From: Sphingosinicella terrae
Lineage (GTDB): Bacteria; Pseudomonadota; Alphaproteobacteria; Sphingomonadales; Sphingomonadaceae
Direction of reading: 5' to 3'
Assembly: GCF_003347635.1 (NCBI RefSeq)
Contig: NZ_QDFY01000009.1
Location: forward strand, 62,001 to 126,000
Length of the DNA: 64,000 nucleotides
Part shown: one piece after another, positions 33,444 to 42,030 of the stretch
Position numbering within the stretch: position 1 is the first letter of the stretch
How the letters are laid out: each line of letters opens with the position of its first letter
Translations under genes and position numbers: made by a program
Notes under the pieces: model-generated
Told to the model about the DNA's origin: nothing
The model's input: the letters and a program-made list of their open reading frames with translations, nothing else
Databases searched by the model: none

Positions 33444-35678
33444 ATGAACATGAATCGAATCCTCGCCCGCGCCTTTGCCGCCCTGGTGCTGTTCGTCGCG
33501 ACCGCCCCTGCCGCCCAAGCGCAGGCCCAGAGCCATGCGCCGGCGCGGGGGACGGCCGACGTGCCGGGCACGAACCTATCGATCGACGAGCTCTATCAAT
33601 ATCGGAGCCTCGTCGGCACGACGCCGGAAGGCTATAGCTGGTCCGCCGACGGACGGCAGCTCCTGTTCCTCTGGAACGAGGAAGGCTACAGCTTCCGCGA
33701 CATCTGGTCCTACTCGCCTCAGAGCGGCGAGCGGACCCGCCTGACCTTCCTGGCCCGCAATGTCGCGCCCGAGAGCGAGCGCCGCGGAATCTCCGAAGCC
33801 TTGTTCCTCGATAGCGAGCGCATCGCCTTCGTCGTCGATGGCAAGCTCCATCTGCGCGAGGCCGACGGCACGGTAACGCCGATCGAGACCGACAAGAGCG
33901 CGATCCGCCGGCTGACCCTCTCGCCCAACGGGCGTACGCTGGCGTTCGTCTCCGGGCAGCCGGTCGACTCTCGTAGCCGCGTGACGCTGGGCGGATTGCT
34001 CTGGACCCGCGACGCCGCCGCCCGGGGCGACACGGCCGCGCGCCGAGTGGTCGGGGCGGACGATCCCAAAATCCACGTTTCGGACTACGAATGGGCGCAG
34101 GACAGCCGCGCCATTGCGTTCGAGCAGTCGGACGACCGGGCCATGCCCGAGCGCGACATCCATTATTACGCCAATGGCGAGCTCCAGAACAACCGCGTCA
34201 TCCGTGCCTTTCCCGGCGACGAGACGACGCAGGCGCGCATCGGCATCGTCGATCTCGCCTCGCTTCGGACCCGCTTCTTCGAGCGGCCCGACGCGAAGCA
34301 CCATATCTGGGGCTTCGGCCTTTCCCGCGACGGCCGGCGGTTGTTCATCAACAGTTCCGACCTCGAGGTGAAGGAGCACAGCATCTACGTCTTCGACGCC
34401 GCGACCGGGGCGCGCGAGACCTTCTATCAGGAACGCGATCCCCGCCACATCCGGCCCGACTGGCGGGTCGAATGGGCGCCGGGCGATCGCGGCCTCATCA
34501 TCCTCACCGACCGCGACGGCTGGCTCCAGCTCTATCACCAGGAGCGCGCGGGAAGCGTGCCGCGGCAGATCACCCGTGGCGAATGGGAGATCGAATCCTT
34601 CGCCGTGGACAACGCCAACGACCAGATCTACTTCGTCGCGAACGAATCCTACATCCCCGAGCGGCAGCTCTATCGTGTGGCCCTGACTGGCGGCCCGATC
34701 CAACGGGTGAGCCCCGACACGCCGGGAACGCACGTGCCGACCTATTCCCCCGACTTCCGGCACATTGCGAGCTTCTTCACCAACGATACGACGCCGCCCG
34801 AATTGTTCGTCATCGATCCGGCGCGTCCGCGCGACGCCAGGCAGGTGACGCGCTCGCCGCAGCCCGAATTCCATCAGCAGACCTGGGCAAGTATCGGCTA
34901 TGTCGAGTTTCCCAGCCATGTCGACGGGACGCCGCTGATCGGTCGGCTCAGCCTTCCCGCCAATTACGATCCGAACAAGCGCTACCCGCTGATCGTCGGC
35001 TCGATCTATTCGGACGCCGTCCGCAACCAGTGGGGCGGACGCCGCGCGCATCCGACTTGGGGAATCGATCAGTATTTCGTCGCCCAGGGCTATATCGTCC
35101 TGAACGTCAACATCCGCGGCAGTTGGGGGCAAGGGCGCGCCCATACGCAGGGCCAGCTTCACAGTTATGGCGAGACCGACATCAACGATCTCGAGAGCGG
35201 CGTGCGCTACCTGGTCGCCGAGGGCTATGTCGATCCTGAGCGGGTCGGCATCTGGGGCTCCAGCTATGGCGGGCTGATGACGATCATGTCGCTGGCAAGA
35301 AAGCCGGGAGTCTATGCCGCCGGCATCGCGGGTGCGCCGGCCACCAACGTCTGGCACGCTTATCCCTCGCAGATGTGGATCATGGGCCCGCCTGACGGCC
35401 CGGATATGCCCGGCCGCTACGAGGCGCAGTCGCCGCTCTACCAGGTCCAGGGCGTTCGCGATCCGCTGATGATCATCCACGGCACCCGCGATCCGGTCGT
35501 GCTCTATTCGGACACGGTCGCCCTCACCGAGCGGATGATCGCGAACAACCAGATGTTTGAGCTCGTCAGCCTGCCGGGCGCGAACCATGCCTGGGCGAGC
35601 GACAATCTTCCGCAGACCCGCTTCGCCTTCAAGAAGATGGTCGAGTTCTTCGACCGCCACCTGAGGCCCGGCGAGTGA
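33444..35678 (+). CDS. S9-family serine peptidase (DPP-IV/acylaminoacyl-peptidase-like)
   Basis: Exported prolyl-oligopeptidase-family enzyme of 744 aa that removes peptides from N-termini or cleaves short peptides. The signal peptide is MNMNRILARAFAALVLFVAT...AQA. An N-terminal beta-propeller (about 45-490; repeated SADGRQLLFLW, SPNGRTLAFVSG) precedes the alpha/beta-hydrolase domain. That domain has nucleophile Ser in WGSSYGGLM (about 607), Asp in GTRDPVV (about 684) and His in GANHAWA (about 715). An HGTRDP arrangement and a double-Glu-free propeller do not settle the exact subfamily. It lies 50 bp after the TonB receptor; its stop overlaps the next gene's ATG by one base (TGATG). Confidence 0.93.
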   Translation: MNMNRILARAFAALVLFVATAPAAQAQAQSHAPARGTADVPGTNLSIDELYQYRSLVGTTPEGYSWSADGRQLLFLWNEEGYSFRDIWSYSPQSGERTRLTFLARNVAPESERRGISEALFLDSERIAFVVDGKLHLREADGTVTPIETDKSAIRRLTLSPNGRTLAFVSGQPVDSRSRVTLGGLLWTRDAAARGDTAARRVVGADDPKIHVSDYEWAQDSRAIAFEQSDDRAMPERDIHYYANGELQNNRVIRAFPGDETTQARIGIVDLASLRTRFFERPDAKHHIWGFGLSRDGRRLFINSSDLEVKEHSIYVFDAATGARETFYQERDPRHIRPDWRVEWAPGDRGLIILTDRDGWLQLYHQERAGSVPRQITRGEWEIESFAVDNANDQIYFVANESYIPERQLYRVALTGGPIQRVSPDTPGTHVPTYSPDFRHIASFFTNDTTPPELFVIDPARPRDARQVTRSPQPEFHQQTWASIGYVEFPSHVDGTPLIGRLSLPANYDPNKRYPLIVGSIYSDAVRNQWGGRRAHPTWGIDQYFVAQGYIVLNVNIRGSWGQGRAHTQGQLHSYGETDINDLESGVRYLVAEGYVDPERVGIWGSSYGGLMTIMSLARKPGVYAAGIAGAPATNVWHAYPSQMWIMGPPDGPDMPGRYEAQSPLYQVQGVRDPLMIIHGTRDPVVLYSDTVALTERMIANNQMFELVSLPGANHAWASDNLPQTRFAFKKMVEFFDRHLRPGE

Positions 35679-37354
35679 TGCTGCGCGGTCTCCTGCGGCT
35701 CATGCTCCCATGCTCCCTGTTCGTGGCGGCCTGCGCCGCCTCGGCGCAGCCGGTCCAGGCGCTGAGCGCCGAATATTGGGAGTGGCGGGCCGCCAACCAG
35801 CCGGCCACCAGCGACGACATCCCCCGGATCGTCCGGCCCGACGGCTGGGTGCCGGACTGGTCGCCCGAAGCCGTACGGCAGCGCCAAGCCGATCTCGCCG
35901 CCTTCGAGGATCGCTGGCGCGCGCTCGCCGAGGCACCGCAGAGCGTGACTGAGCGGGTCGACTATCGTCTGGTCGGATCGGCGCTGGCGCGCGCCCGCTG
36001 GGAGCTGGAGGTCGTCGCCGCCTGGCGCCGTCAGCCGCAATTCTATGTCGACCAGGCGCTCATCCCGATCTTTGAGCTTCTCCTGCCGCCCCCGCCGGTG
36101 GAGCGGGCGCGGGCCGAAGGGGTGATCCGCCTGCTCGAGAGTATCCCGGCGATGCTCACTGCCGGCCAGCGGAACCTCGACGACATGCGCGGCCCCTTCG
36201 TCGACGTCGCGCTCGGCGGGCTCGACCGGGTCGCCCCCAGCCTTCAGGGCATGGCAACCGGGCTCGAGCCCTTTATGACGCCGACGCAGGAGCGCCGGAC
36301 AAGAGGCGCGCTCGAGCGCGCCGTGGCGGCGTTCGAAGCCTATCGTGCCTTCCTCCAGCAGCGTCGCGACGGCCTTCCCTCCGAAACCGCCGTCGGCCGC
36401 CAGGGCTATGAGTATTTCCTGAGCCAGGTCGCGCTCCTCCCCTACGCGCCCGAGCAGCTGCTCATCATGGGCCGCCAGGAATGGGCGCGCACGGTCCAGT
36501 TCGAGGCGCTGGAGCGCAACCGCAACCGGGGGGCGCCCGAGCTGGCGATCGGACCCGATATCGGCGCCGTCGTCTCGCGCCTGGATGCCGACGAATTGCG
36601 GGTCCGCGAGTTTCTCGAGACTCACGATATTCTTACGATTCCGGACTGGGCGGGCCACTATAACGCCATGGCCTTCCCGGCCTATCTGGCGCCGATCGGC
36701 TGGCTTGGCCGGACCTTCGACCTCACCGGTCTCGATCGGGTGGGGCAGAATGCCACCGTCTACCTGCCCGAACCGTCGCCCGCGCTCGGCTTCTTCAACC
36801 TGTCAATCGCGCGCGACCCGCGGCCGATCATCGTCCATGAGGGCGTGCCGGGCCATTTCCTGCAGCTGACCCTGAGCTGGCGCCATCCGAATCCGCTGCG
36901 CCGGCGCTATTATGACAGCGCCGCCAACGAGGGGACGGGCTTCTACGCCGAAGAGATGATGCTCCAGGCGGGGCTGTTCGACGATTCCCCCCGAACCCGC
37001 GAGATCATCTACAGCTTCGCCCGGCTGCGGGCACTGCGGGTCGAGGTGGACGTGAAGCTCGCCCTGGGCGAGTTCACGATCGCCGAAGCCGCCGAGTATC
37101 TGGAAACGGCGGTGCCGATGGACCGCGCCACGGCCGAGGAGGAGGCCGTCTTTTTCGCCGCATCGCCCGGCCAGGCGATCAGCTACCAGATCGGCAAGAT
37201 CCAGACGTTGGACTTCCTGGCCGAGGCGCGGACTCGGCTCGGCGAACGCTTCGACCTTCGGCATTTTCACGATTATCTCTGGCAGAACGGCAACGTCCCG
37301 ATCGCGCTGCAGAAGGAAGAATATCTGTCAATGGCCGCGGGGGCAGGACAATGA
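35678..37354 (+). CDS. DUF885-family putative metallopeptidase, paralogue C
   Basis: Exported DUF885 protein of 558 aa. The N-terminus MLRGLLRLMLPCSLFVAAC gives a lipobox-like VAAC, so it may be lipid-anchored. It keeps the canonical HE-x2-PGH motif (IIVHEGVPGHFLQ, about residue 385). The usual EGW motif reads NEGTGFYAEEM, with Thr replacing Trp. The tail is SPGQAISYQIGKIQTLDFL. It is coupled to the S9 gene (TGATG) and to the DUF3830 gene (ATGA), suggesting the three products work together. Substrate unknown; peptide hydrolysis is inferred from family and context. Confidence 0.88.
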   Translation: MLRGLLRLMLPCSLFVAACAASAQPVQALSAEYWEWRAANQPATSDDIPRIVRPDGWVPDWSPEAVRQRQADLAAFEDRWRALAEAPQSVTERVDYRLVGSALARARWELEVVAAWRRQPQFYVDQALIPIFELLLPPPPVERARAEGVIRLLESIPAMLTAGQRNLDDMRGPFVDVALGGLDRVAPSLQGMATGLEPFMTPTQERRTRGALERAVAAFEAYRAFLQQRRDGLPSETAVGRQGYEYFLSQVALLPYAPEQLLIMGRQEWARTVQFEALERNRNRGAPELAIGPDIGAVVSRLDADELRVREFLETHDILTIPDWAGHYNAMAFPAYLAPIGWLGRTFDLTGLDRVGQNATVYLPEPSPALGFFNLSIARDPRPIIVHEGVPGHFLQLTLSWRHPNPLRRRYYDSAANEGTGFYAEEMMLQAGLFDDSPRTREIIYSFARLRALRVEVDVKLALGEFTIAEAAEYLETAVPMDRATAEEEAVFFAASPGQAISYQIGKIQTLDFLAEARTRLGERFDLRHFHDYLWQNGNVPIALQKEEYLSMAAGAGQ

Positions 37355-37830
37355 ACCATATCAGACTGACCGAGCCGGCATCGGGCCTGTCCGCCCGGTG
37401 CGCGCTGCTCGAGCGGGAGGCGCCGCAATCCTGCGCCTTCCTGCAGGATCTGGCGGCGCGGCGCGCGAGCTTCGAGGCGATGCACGCCATCTGGACGGGC
37501 CCGGAAATCTCGGTGCCTATGCCGTCCGGCCTGCTTCCCGCCGATATGCCGCAGCCGGCGATCCCGGAAGAGAATGCCACCTCCTATCCGTCGGCGGGCG
37601 ACATCGTCCTCGCTTATCTGCCGGCGGGCAGCACGCTCGGTCTTCCGCCGGGCGCCTTCTACGACATTGGCCTGTTCTACGGCCCAGGGGGCCGGCTGCT
37701 CATGCCCTTCGGCTGGATCAAGGCCAATGTCTGCGCCCGGATCGTCGAGGAGGACCTCGCCAAGATTCAGGCCGACTGCCGTACCATCCGGCGGAACGGC
37801 ACCTGCCAGATCACCGTCGAGCCCGTCTGA
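37351..37830 (+). CDS. DUF3830 family protein
   Basis: Cytosolic protein of 159 aa with no signal peptide. The pattern matches DUF3830 (cyclophilin-like small proteins found in amino-acid and aromatic catabolic operons): SCAFLQDL, AMHAIWTGPEISVPMP, SYPSAGDIVLAYLP, ALFYG-type segment DIGLFYGPGGRLLMPFGWIKANVCARIVE. No catalytic function is established for the family. The start overlaps the DUF885-C stop (ATGA), and the SBF transporter starts 18 bp after its stop, so it belongs to the same transcription unit. Confidence 0.8.
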   Translation: MNHIRLTEPASGLSARCALLEREAPQSCAFLQDLAARRASFEAMHAIWTGPEISVPMPSGLLPADMPQPAIPEENATSYPSAGDIVLAYLPAGSTLGLPPGAFYDIGLFYGPGGRLLMPFGWIKANVCARIVEEDLAKIQADCRTIRRNGTCQITVEPV

Positions 37831-37848
37831 AAACCCAAGGGTCCCCTG

Positions 37849-38739
37849 ATGCAATTTTCCGACCTGCTGAGCCTGATGGGGGACTGGCTGCTGCCGGGGT
37901 CTCTGGTCTGCATCATGCTGTCCATGGGCCTGTCGCTCGTAGCGGACGACTTCCGAATGGTCTTCCGCAACAAGCGCGCCCTGATCGTCGGCATCTGCTC
38001 GATGCTGATCGTGCCGCCGCTGATCGGTCTGGCCATCGCGCTCACCCTGGCGCCGACCCCCGCCTTGGCGGTCGGCTTCATCCTGCTCGCGACGACGCCC
38101 AGCGGCATGCTGTCCAACCTCTTCACCGACATGGCCAAGGGCGACCTCGCTTTGTCCATGTCGATGACCCTGCTGCTCAGCATGATCTACATCCTGGTCG
38201 TTCCCTTCTACGCCCATTTCGCTATCCTGCACTTCATGGGCGTCGAGGCGGACGTCGAGGTGCCGCTCGTCTCCTTCTTCTGGGACATCTTCTCCATCAC
38301 CGTCTTGCCGGCCGGAACGGGCTTCCTCATCCGAGCGCTGCGGCCCGAATTCGCGCTCTGGATCAAGGGCCACATCAAGCGCGTGGCGACAATCGTCCTC
38401 TTCACCTCCTTCGGCTTCATCCTGGTCGATCAGATCCCCGTCCTTCGCGAGAATCTGGGCGCGCTCTTCTGGATCACGGTCGGCCTCAACCTGGCGATGA
38501 TTGCGGTCGTGATGACGCTCGTCCGCTTCGCCGGCCTCACCAGGCGCGAGAATATCGCGATCAGCATCGAGCATCTGATGCGCCAGGAGGGCACGGCCAT
38601 CTTCATCGCCGTCTCCATCGTCGGCAACAACGAGATGTCGTTGCCGATGATCCTGAACACGCCGGTGGCGCTCGTCGTCGTGCTGCTCTTCGTCGCGATC
38701 ACGCGACGAAGTGCGGAGACGTCCGCGTCCCCCGCCTAG
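37849..38739 (+). CDS. Bile acid:sodium symporter (SBF/BASS) family transporter
   Basis: Integral membrane transporter of 296 aa with about nine to ten hydrophobic segments. Family cues are SMGLSLVADDFRMVFRN, SMLIVPPLIGLAIAL and the conserved TTPSGMLSNLFTDMAKGDLALS, where polar residues line the binding site, plus NIAISIEHLMRQEGTAIFIA in the second half. SBF homologues in bacteria move organic acids, 2-oxo acids or conjugates, usually with Na+. AAGG lies 9 nt before ATG 37849. In this operon it may import or export an organic acid linked to amino-acid breakdown; this is inference. Confidence 0.9.
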   Translation: MQFSDLLSLMGDWLLPGSLVCIMLSMGLSLVADDFRMVFRNKRALIVGICSMLIVPPLIGLAIALTLAPTPALAVGFILLATTPSGMLSNLFTDMAKGDLALSMSMTLLLSMIYILVVPFYAHFAILHFMGVEADVEVPLVSFFWDIFSITVLPAGTGFLIRALRPEFALWIKGHIKRVATIVLFTSFGFILVDQIPVLRENLGALFWITVGLNLAMIAVVMTLVRFAGLTRRENIAISIEHLMRQEGTAIFIAVSIVGNNEMSLPMILNTPVALVVVLLFVAITRRSAETSASPA

Positions 38740-38879
38740 GTCAATTCGCGCCCGCCGCGCGGGCGCTAGGGATAACATTCGATGACATTGCCGTGGTTTC
38801 CCGCTCTCGGGAGGGCTCAGCTTCCTTCCGGCACGCCTTTCTGGTCCCGAATCCCGGCCTTCCGCCGGGAGAGGGCGTG

Positions 38880-40160
38880 ATGCCCTTCGTCCTCTCCAGC
38901 AGACAGGCGACTTTGTGGCAGGCCACCGCGCCGGCCGCGCCCGCCCTGGCTCCGCTCGACGGCGATGTGCAGGCCGACACCCTCGTCGTCGGCGGCGGTA
39001 TTGCCGGCGTGACGGCCGCTTTGCATCTCGCCGAGGCCGGCGTGGACGTGCTTCTGCTCGAGGCAGGCGAGCTCGGGAGCGGGGCGACGGGACAGAGCGG
39101 TGGACTGATCGCGCCCAATTTCGTGCGCCACACGCCTGCCAGTATAGTCAGGGACTTGGGCCGATCGGCCGGCGAGCGCATGACTCGTCTCGTCGGGGAC
39201 TCGGCGCAGCTCTGCTTCGATCTCATCGCCCGTCACGGCATCGAGTGCGACGCCCGGCAGGACGGCTTCTACACGCCCGTCCACAACCAGCGGCTCGCCG
39301 CCACCCACGCGCAAGCGGCGGTCGAATGGGCCGAGCGTGGCTTCGACGTCTCCTTCATCGGCAAGTCGGAGACCCACGAGATTCTCGGCACGCGCGCTTA
39401 TTGCGGCGCCCTGCGTTTCGGCCGAGGCGGGTCGCTCAATCCTTTGGCCTATGTGCGCGGCCTCGCGCGTGCCGCGGTCGAGGCAGGGGCACGTCTCCAC
39501 GTCGCCAGCCCCGTGGAGGCGCTCGAGCGCGTGGACGACGGCTGGCGGGCGCGCACGCCGCACGGTCGGGTGCGGGCGCGCCGAGTCGTCCTGGCCGCGA
39601 ACGGCGGCAATGCTCGGCTTCATCCGGCGATGCGGCACGCGGCGCTGCCGCTCCACGTCGTCGAGTTCGCGACCGAGCCGCTGCCGCGCGAGTTGCGCAC
39701 GAGGGTGCTGCCGCAGGGCGGCGCCTTCACCGACAAGGCGGCCTATATCTTCACCGGGCGCTATGACGGTGACGGCCGCCTGATATCGGCCTTTCCCAAT
39801 TCCTTCCTGATCCGAGGCCAGCAGGCCTCGCTGAACGAGGCGCGGCGGCGGCTGGCGCGCCATTTCGAGGGGCTGGAGTCGGTGCGGATCGAGGCGCTTT
39901 GGGAGGGCGTCGCCTGGATCAACGGCTCCTTCCTGCCGGAGATCTATAATCTCGGCGGCGGCGCCTTTGTCGTCCAAGCCTGCAACGGGCGCGGCATCTC
40001 GATCAACACGGCGATCGGAATCGCCCTCGCCGGCGCGTTGGCCTCGGACGATTTCGAGACGCTGCCGATAAGCCCGCGGCGGCCCAAGCCGATCCGCTTC
40101 CATCGGGCGGCGGCGCAGCTGCCGAAGGCGATGATGACTCTGGCCTATCTCTCGGACTGA
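38880..40160 (+). CDS. FAD-dependent amine/D-amino-acid oxidoreductase (DAO family)
   Basis: Flavoprotein of 426 aa in the DAO (PuuB/DadA-like) family, expected to oxidise a primary or secondary amine or amino acid. The dinucleotide-binding motif DTLVVGGGIAGVTAALHLAEAG...LLEAG is followed by GATGQSGGLIAPNF, the usual FAD-contact segment; WINGSFLPEIYNLGG and ACNGRGISINTAIG near the end close the FAD site. No signal peptide. ATG 38880 has GGGAGAGGG upstream. The same frame is open back to 37398, but that part runs through the DUF3830 and SBF genes and is not coding. It sits 140 bp after the SBF gene and 10 bp before the broken DUF885 gene. Confidence 0.9.
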   Translation: MPFVLSSRQATLWQATAPAAPALAPLDGDVQADTLVVGGGIAGVTAALHLAEAGVDVLLLEAGELGSGATGQSGGLIAPNFVRHTPASIVRDLGRSAGERMTRLVGDSAQLCFDLIARHGIECDARQDGFYTPVHNQRLAATHAQAAVEWAERGFDVSFIGKSETHEILGTRAYCGALRFGRGGSLNPLAYVRGLARAAVEAGARLHVASPVEALERVDDGWRARTPHGRVRARRVVLAANGGNARLHPAMRHAALPLHVVEFATEPLPRELRTRVLPQGGAFTDKAAYIFTGRYDGDGRLISAFPNSFLIRGQQASLNEARRRLARHFEGLESVRIEALWEGVAWINGSFLPEIYNLGGGAFVVQACNGRGISINTAIGIALAGALASDDFETLPISPRRPKPIRFHRAAAQLPKAMMTLAYLSD

Positions 40161-40170
40161 AGGGAAGGAA

Positions 40171-41919
40171 ATGGCGAAACGAGTCCCCGCCCTCGCACTC
40201 CGGATCAGCCTCTCGGCGGCCGCGCTGCTTCTCGGCGGCGCCGCGTCGCCGTCGACGCTTGCGGAGGTGATCGCCGGCTATGAGCGCTTCACTCGGGAAT
40301 ATCCGATGGAGGCCGGGCGATCGGATCCGTCCTCTGCGCGCGAAGGCTGGCCGCGAGAGACGTCGGAGGCCATGGCGGAGCGCCGCGCGGGCCTGGTCGC
40401 GCTTCGGACCCAGCTCCAGGCGGTCGACGCAGTTTCGCTCGACACCGAGGCGGCGCTCAACCGCGACTATCTGCGCCAGCTGATCGACTGGCGGATCGAG
40501 GGGATCGACTTCGACGAGCGCCGCTTCGCCTTCGTCGCTCATGAGGGCTTCTACAACACGCCCTATCACGCCGCCCGATCGACCGTCCTGCGAAGTGAGG
40601 CCGAGGCGCGCACCTGGGTCGATCGCCTCGCCTCGGTTCCGGCCTATTTCACCGAGCAGCGAGCCAATCTTGAGCGTGGAATGGCGACCGGCTGGACCCA
40701 ACCGGAGCGGGTCGTGGATGTCGCGGTGGCGATCCTCCGCAACCAGACCGCGCCGCAGCCCGAGCAGGATCCGTTGCTCGACCCGCTCAGGACGTTTTCA
40801 ACGAGTCCCGCATTGCTGGCGGAGGCGACCGCCTTGGTCGCCGATCGGATTCGCCCGGCCCAGCGCGAGATGCTGGCCTTCGTCGACGGCCCCTATCGCG
40901 CCGCGGCGCGGACGCAGATCGGCATCGCCTCGATTCCGCACGGGCGGTCCTATTACGATTTCCTGCTGCGCTACTATACGACGACGGACCTCAGCGCGGA
41001 GCAGATCCATGCGCTCGGCCTGGCCGAAGTGAGGCGGATTCGCACCGAGATGGAGCGGGTCATCGCCGCCGCCGGCTTCCAGGGCAGCTTCGCGGAATGG
41101 CTGGCCTTTCTGCGCACCGATCCGCGCTTCTATGCCACCAGCCGCGAGCAGCTGCTCGAGCGGGCGAGCGCGGTGGCCAAGCGCATCGACGGCGTGCTGC
41201 CGCGCTATTTCGGTCTGCTGCCGCGGCAGCCCTTCACCGTCGAGCCGGTGCCGCGCGACCTGGAGGAGGGCTATACCACGGCGCGCTACGGCGGCGGCGA
41301 CTTCGCCCGCGGCTTTCCGGGCCGCTTCATCGTCAACACTTCGCATCTCGACCAAAGGCCGCTCTACGAGCTCCCGGCCCTGGCGCTGCACGAGGCGGCG
41401 CCGGGGCACCATACCCATTTCGCGCTCACCAGCGAGCGGGGCGAGTTGCCGTCCTTCCGGCGGCAGCGCGACATGCTCGCCTATCGCGAAGGCTGAGCGC
41501 TCTATGCCGAGCGCCTGGGCCACGAAATGGGCGTCTACCGAGATCCCTTCGAAGCCTTCGGAAGCCTCTCCACCGAGATGTGGCGTGCCTGCCGCCTCGT
41601 GGTGGACACCGGCATCCATGTGATGGGCTGGACCTACGAGCAAGCACGGGCCTGCTTCACCGGGAATACAGCGCTGGCCGACATCAATATTGATACCGAG
41701 CTGGCCCGCTATATCGGCGCGCCGGGTGGTGCCGTCGCCTACAAGGTCGGAGAGCTGCGGATCGTCGAAATCCGGCGGCGCGCCGAGCAGCGGCTCGGCG
41801 ACCGGTTCGACATACGCGCCTTCCACGACCTCATCTTGGCCCAGGGCCAGGTGCCATTGAGCATGCTCGATGCGATCGCCGATCGCTGGATCGAGGCGCA
41901 GCTGGCGCGGGCGGAGTAG
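40171..41919 (+). pseudogene. DUF885 paralogue D interrupted by in-frame TGA at a conserved Trp
   Basis: A full DUF885 reading frame (582 codons) from ATG 40171, with GGGAAGG SD, to TAG 41917-41919. One TGA at 41494-41496 breaks it. Before the stop are a signal peptide (ALRISLSAAALLLGGAA), YYDFLLRYYTTTDLSAEQI and canonical LALHEAAPGHHTHFAL. After it the same frame continues in family sequence: ALYAERLGHEMGVYRDPFEAFG, ARYIGAPGGAVAYKVGELRI, RAFHDLILAQGQVPLSML. The stop falls exactly at Trp of the EGW-ALYAE motif (paralogues A and B read EGW), so TGG to TGA is the simplest explanation. It could be a recent nonsense mutation, a base-call error or readthrough. Confidence 0.88.
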
Positions 41920-41966
41920 AGGGCGTGCCGTCCGGACCGGCTTGAGCCATTCGCGGCAGACTCCTT

Positions 41967-42017
41967 CGTCATTCTCGCGCAAGCGGGAACCCAGCTTCTT
42001 CCCGGGAGCGGAAGAAG
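41967..42017. repeat. REP-like palindromic intergenic element
   Basis: The string CGTCATTCTCGCGCAAGCGGGAACCCAG resembles the short REP-like units common between convergent genes in sphingomonads and other alphaproteobacteria (from memory). It is followed by the stem CTTCTTCC (41995-42002) and GGAAGAAG (42010-42017). It lies between the convergent DUF885-D and iorB genes. No T-run follows on either strand, so it is not a classical terminator. Confidence 0.55.
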
Positions 42018-42030
42018 GAAAAAACCGAAG

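Noticed and set aside
37398-38879. Long in-frame extension upstream of the FAD oxidoreductase
   Set aside because: It runs through DUF3830 and SBF genes in another frame. The FAD-binding protein starts at ATG 38880 with its own SD.
41494-41496. Selenocysteine or genome-wide UGA=Trp recoding at the DUF885-D stop
   Set aside because: The position is Trp in paralogues, not Cys/Sec, and many intact genes here end in TGA and use TGG for Trp.
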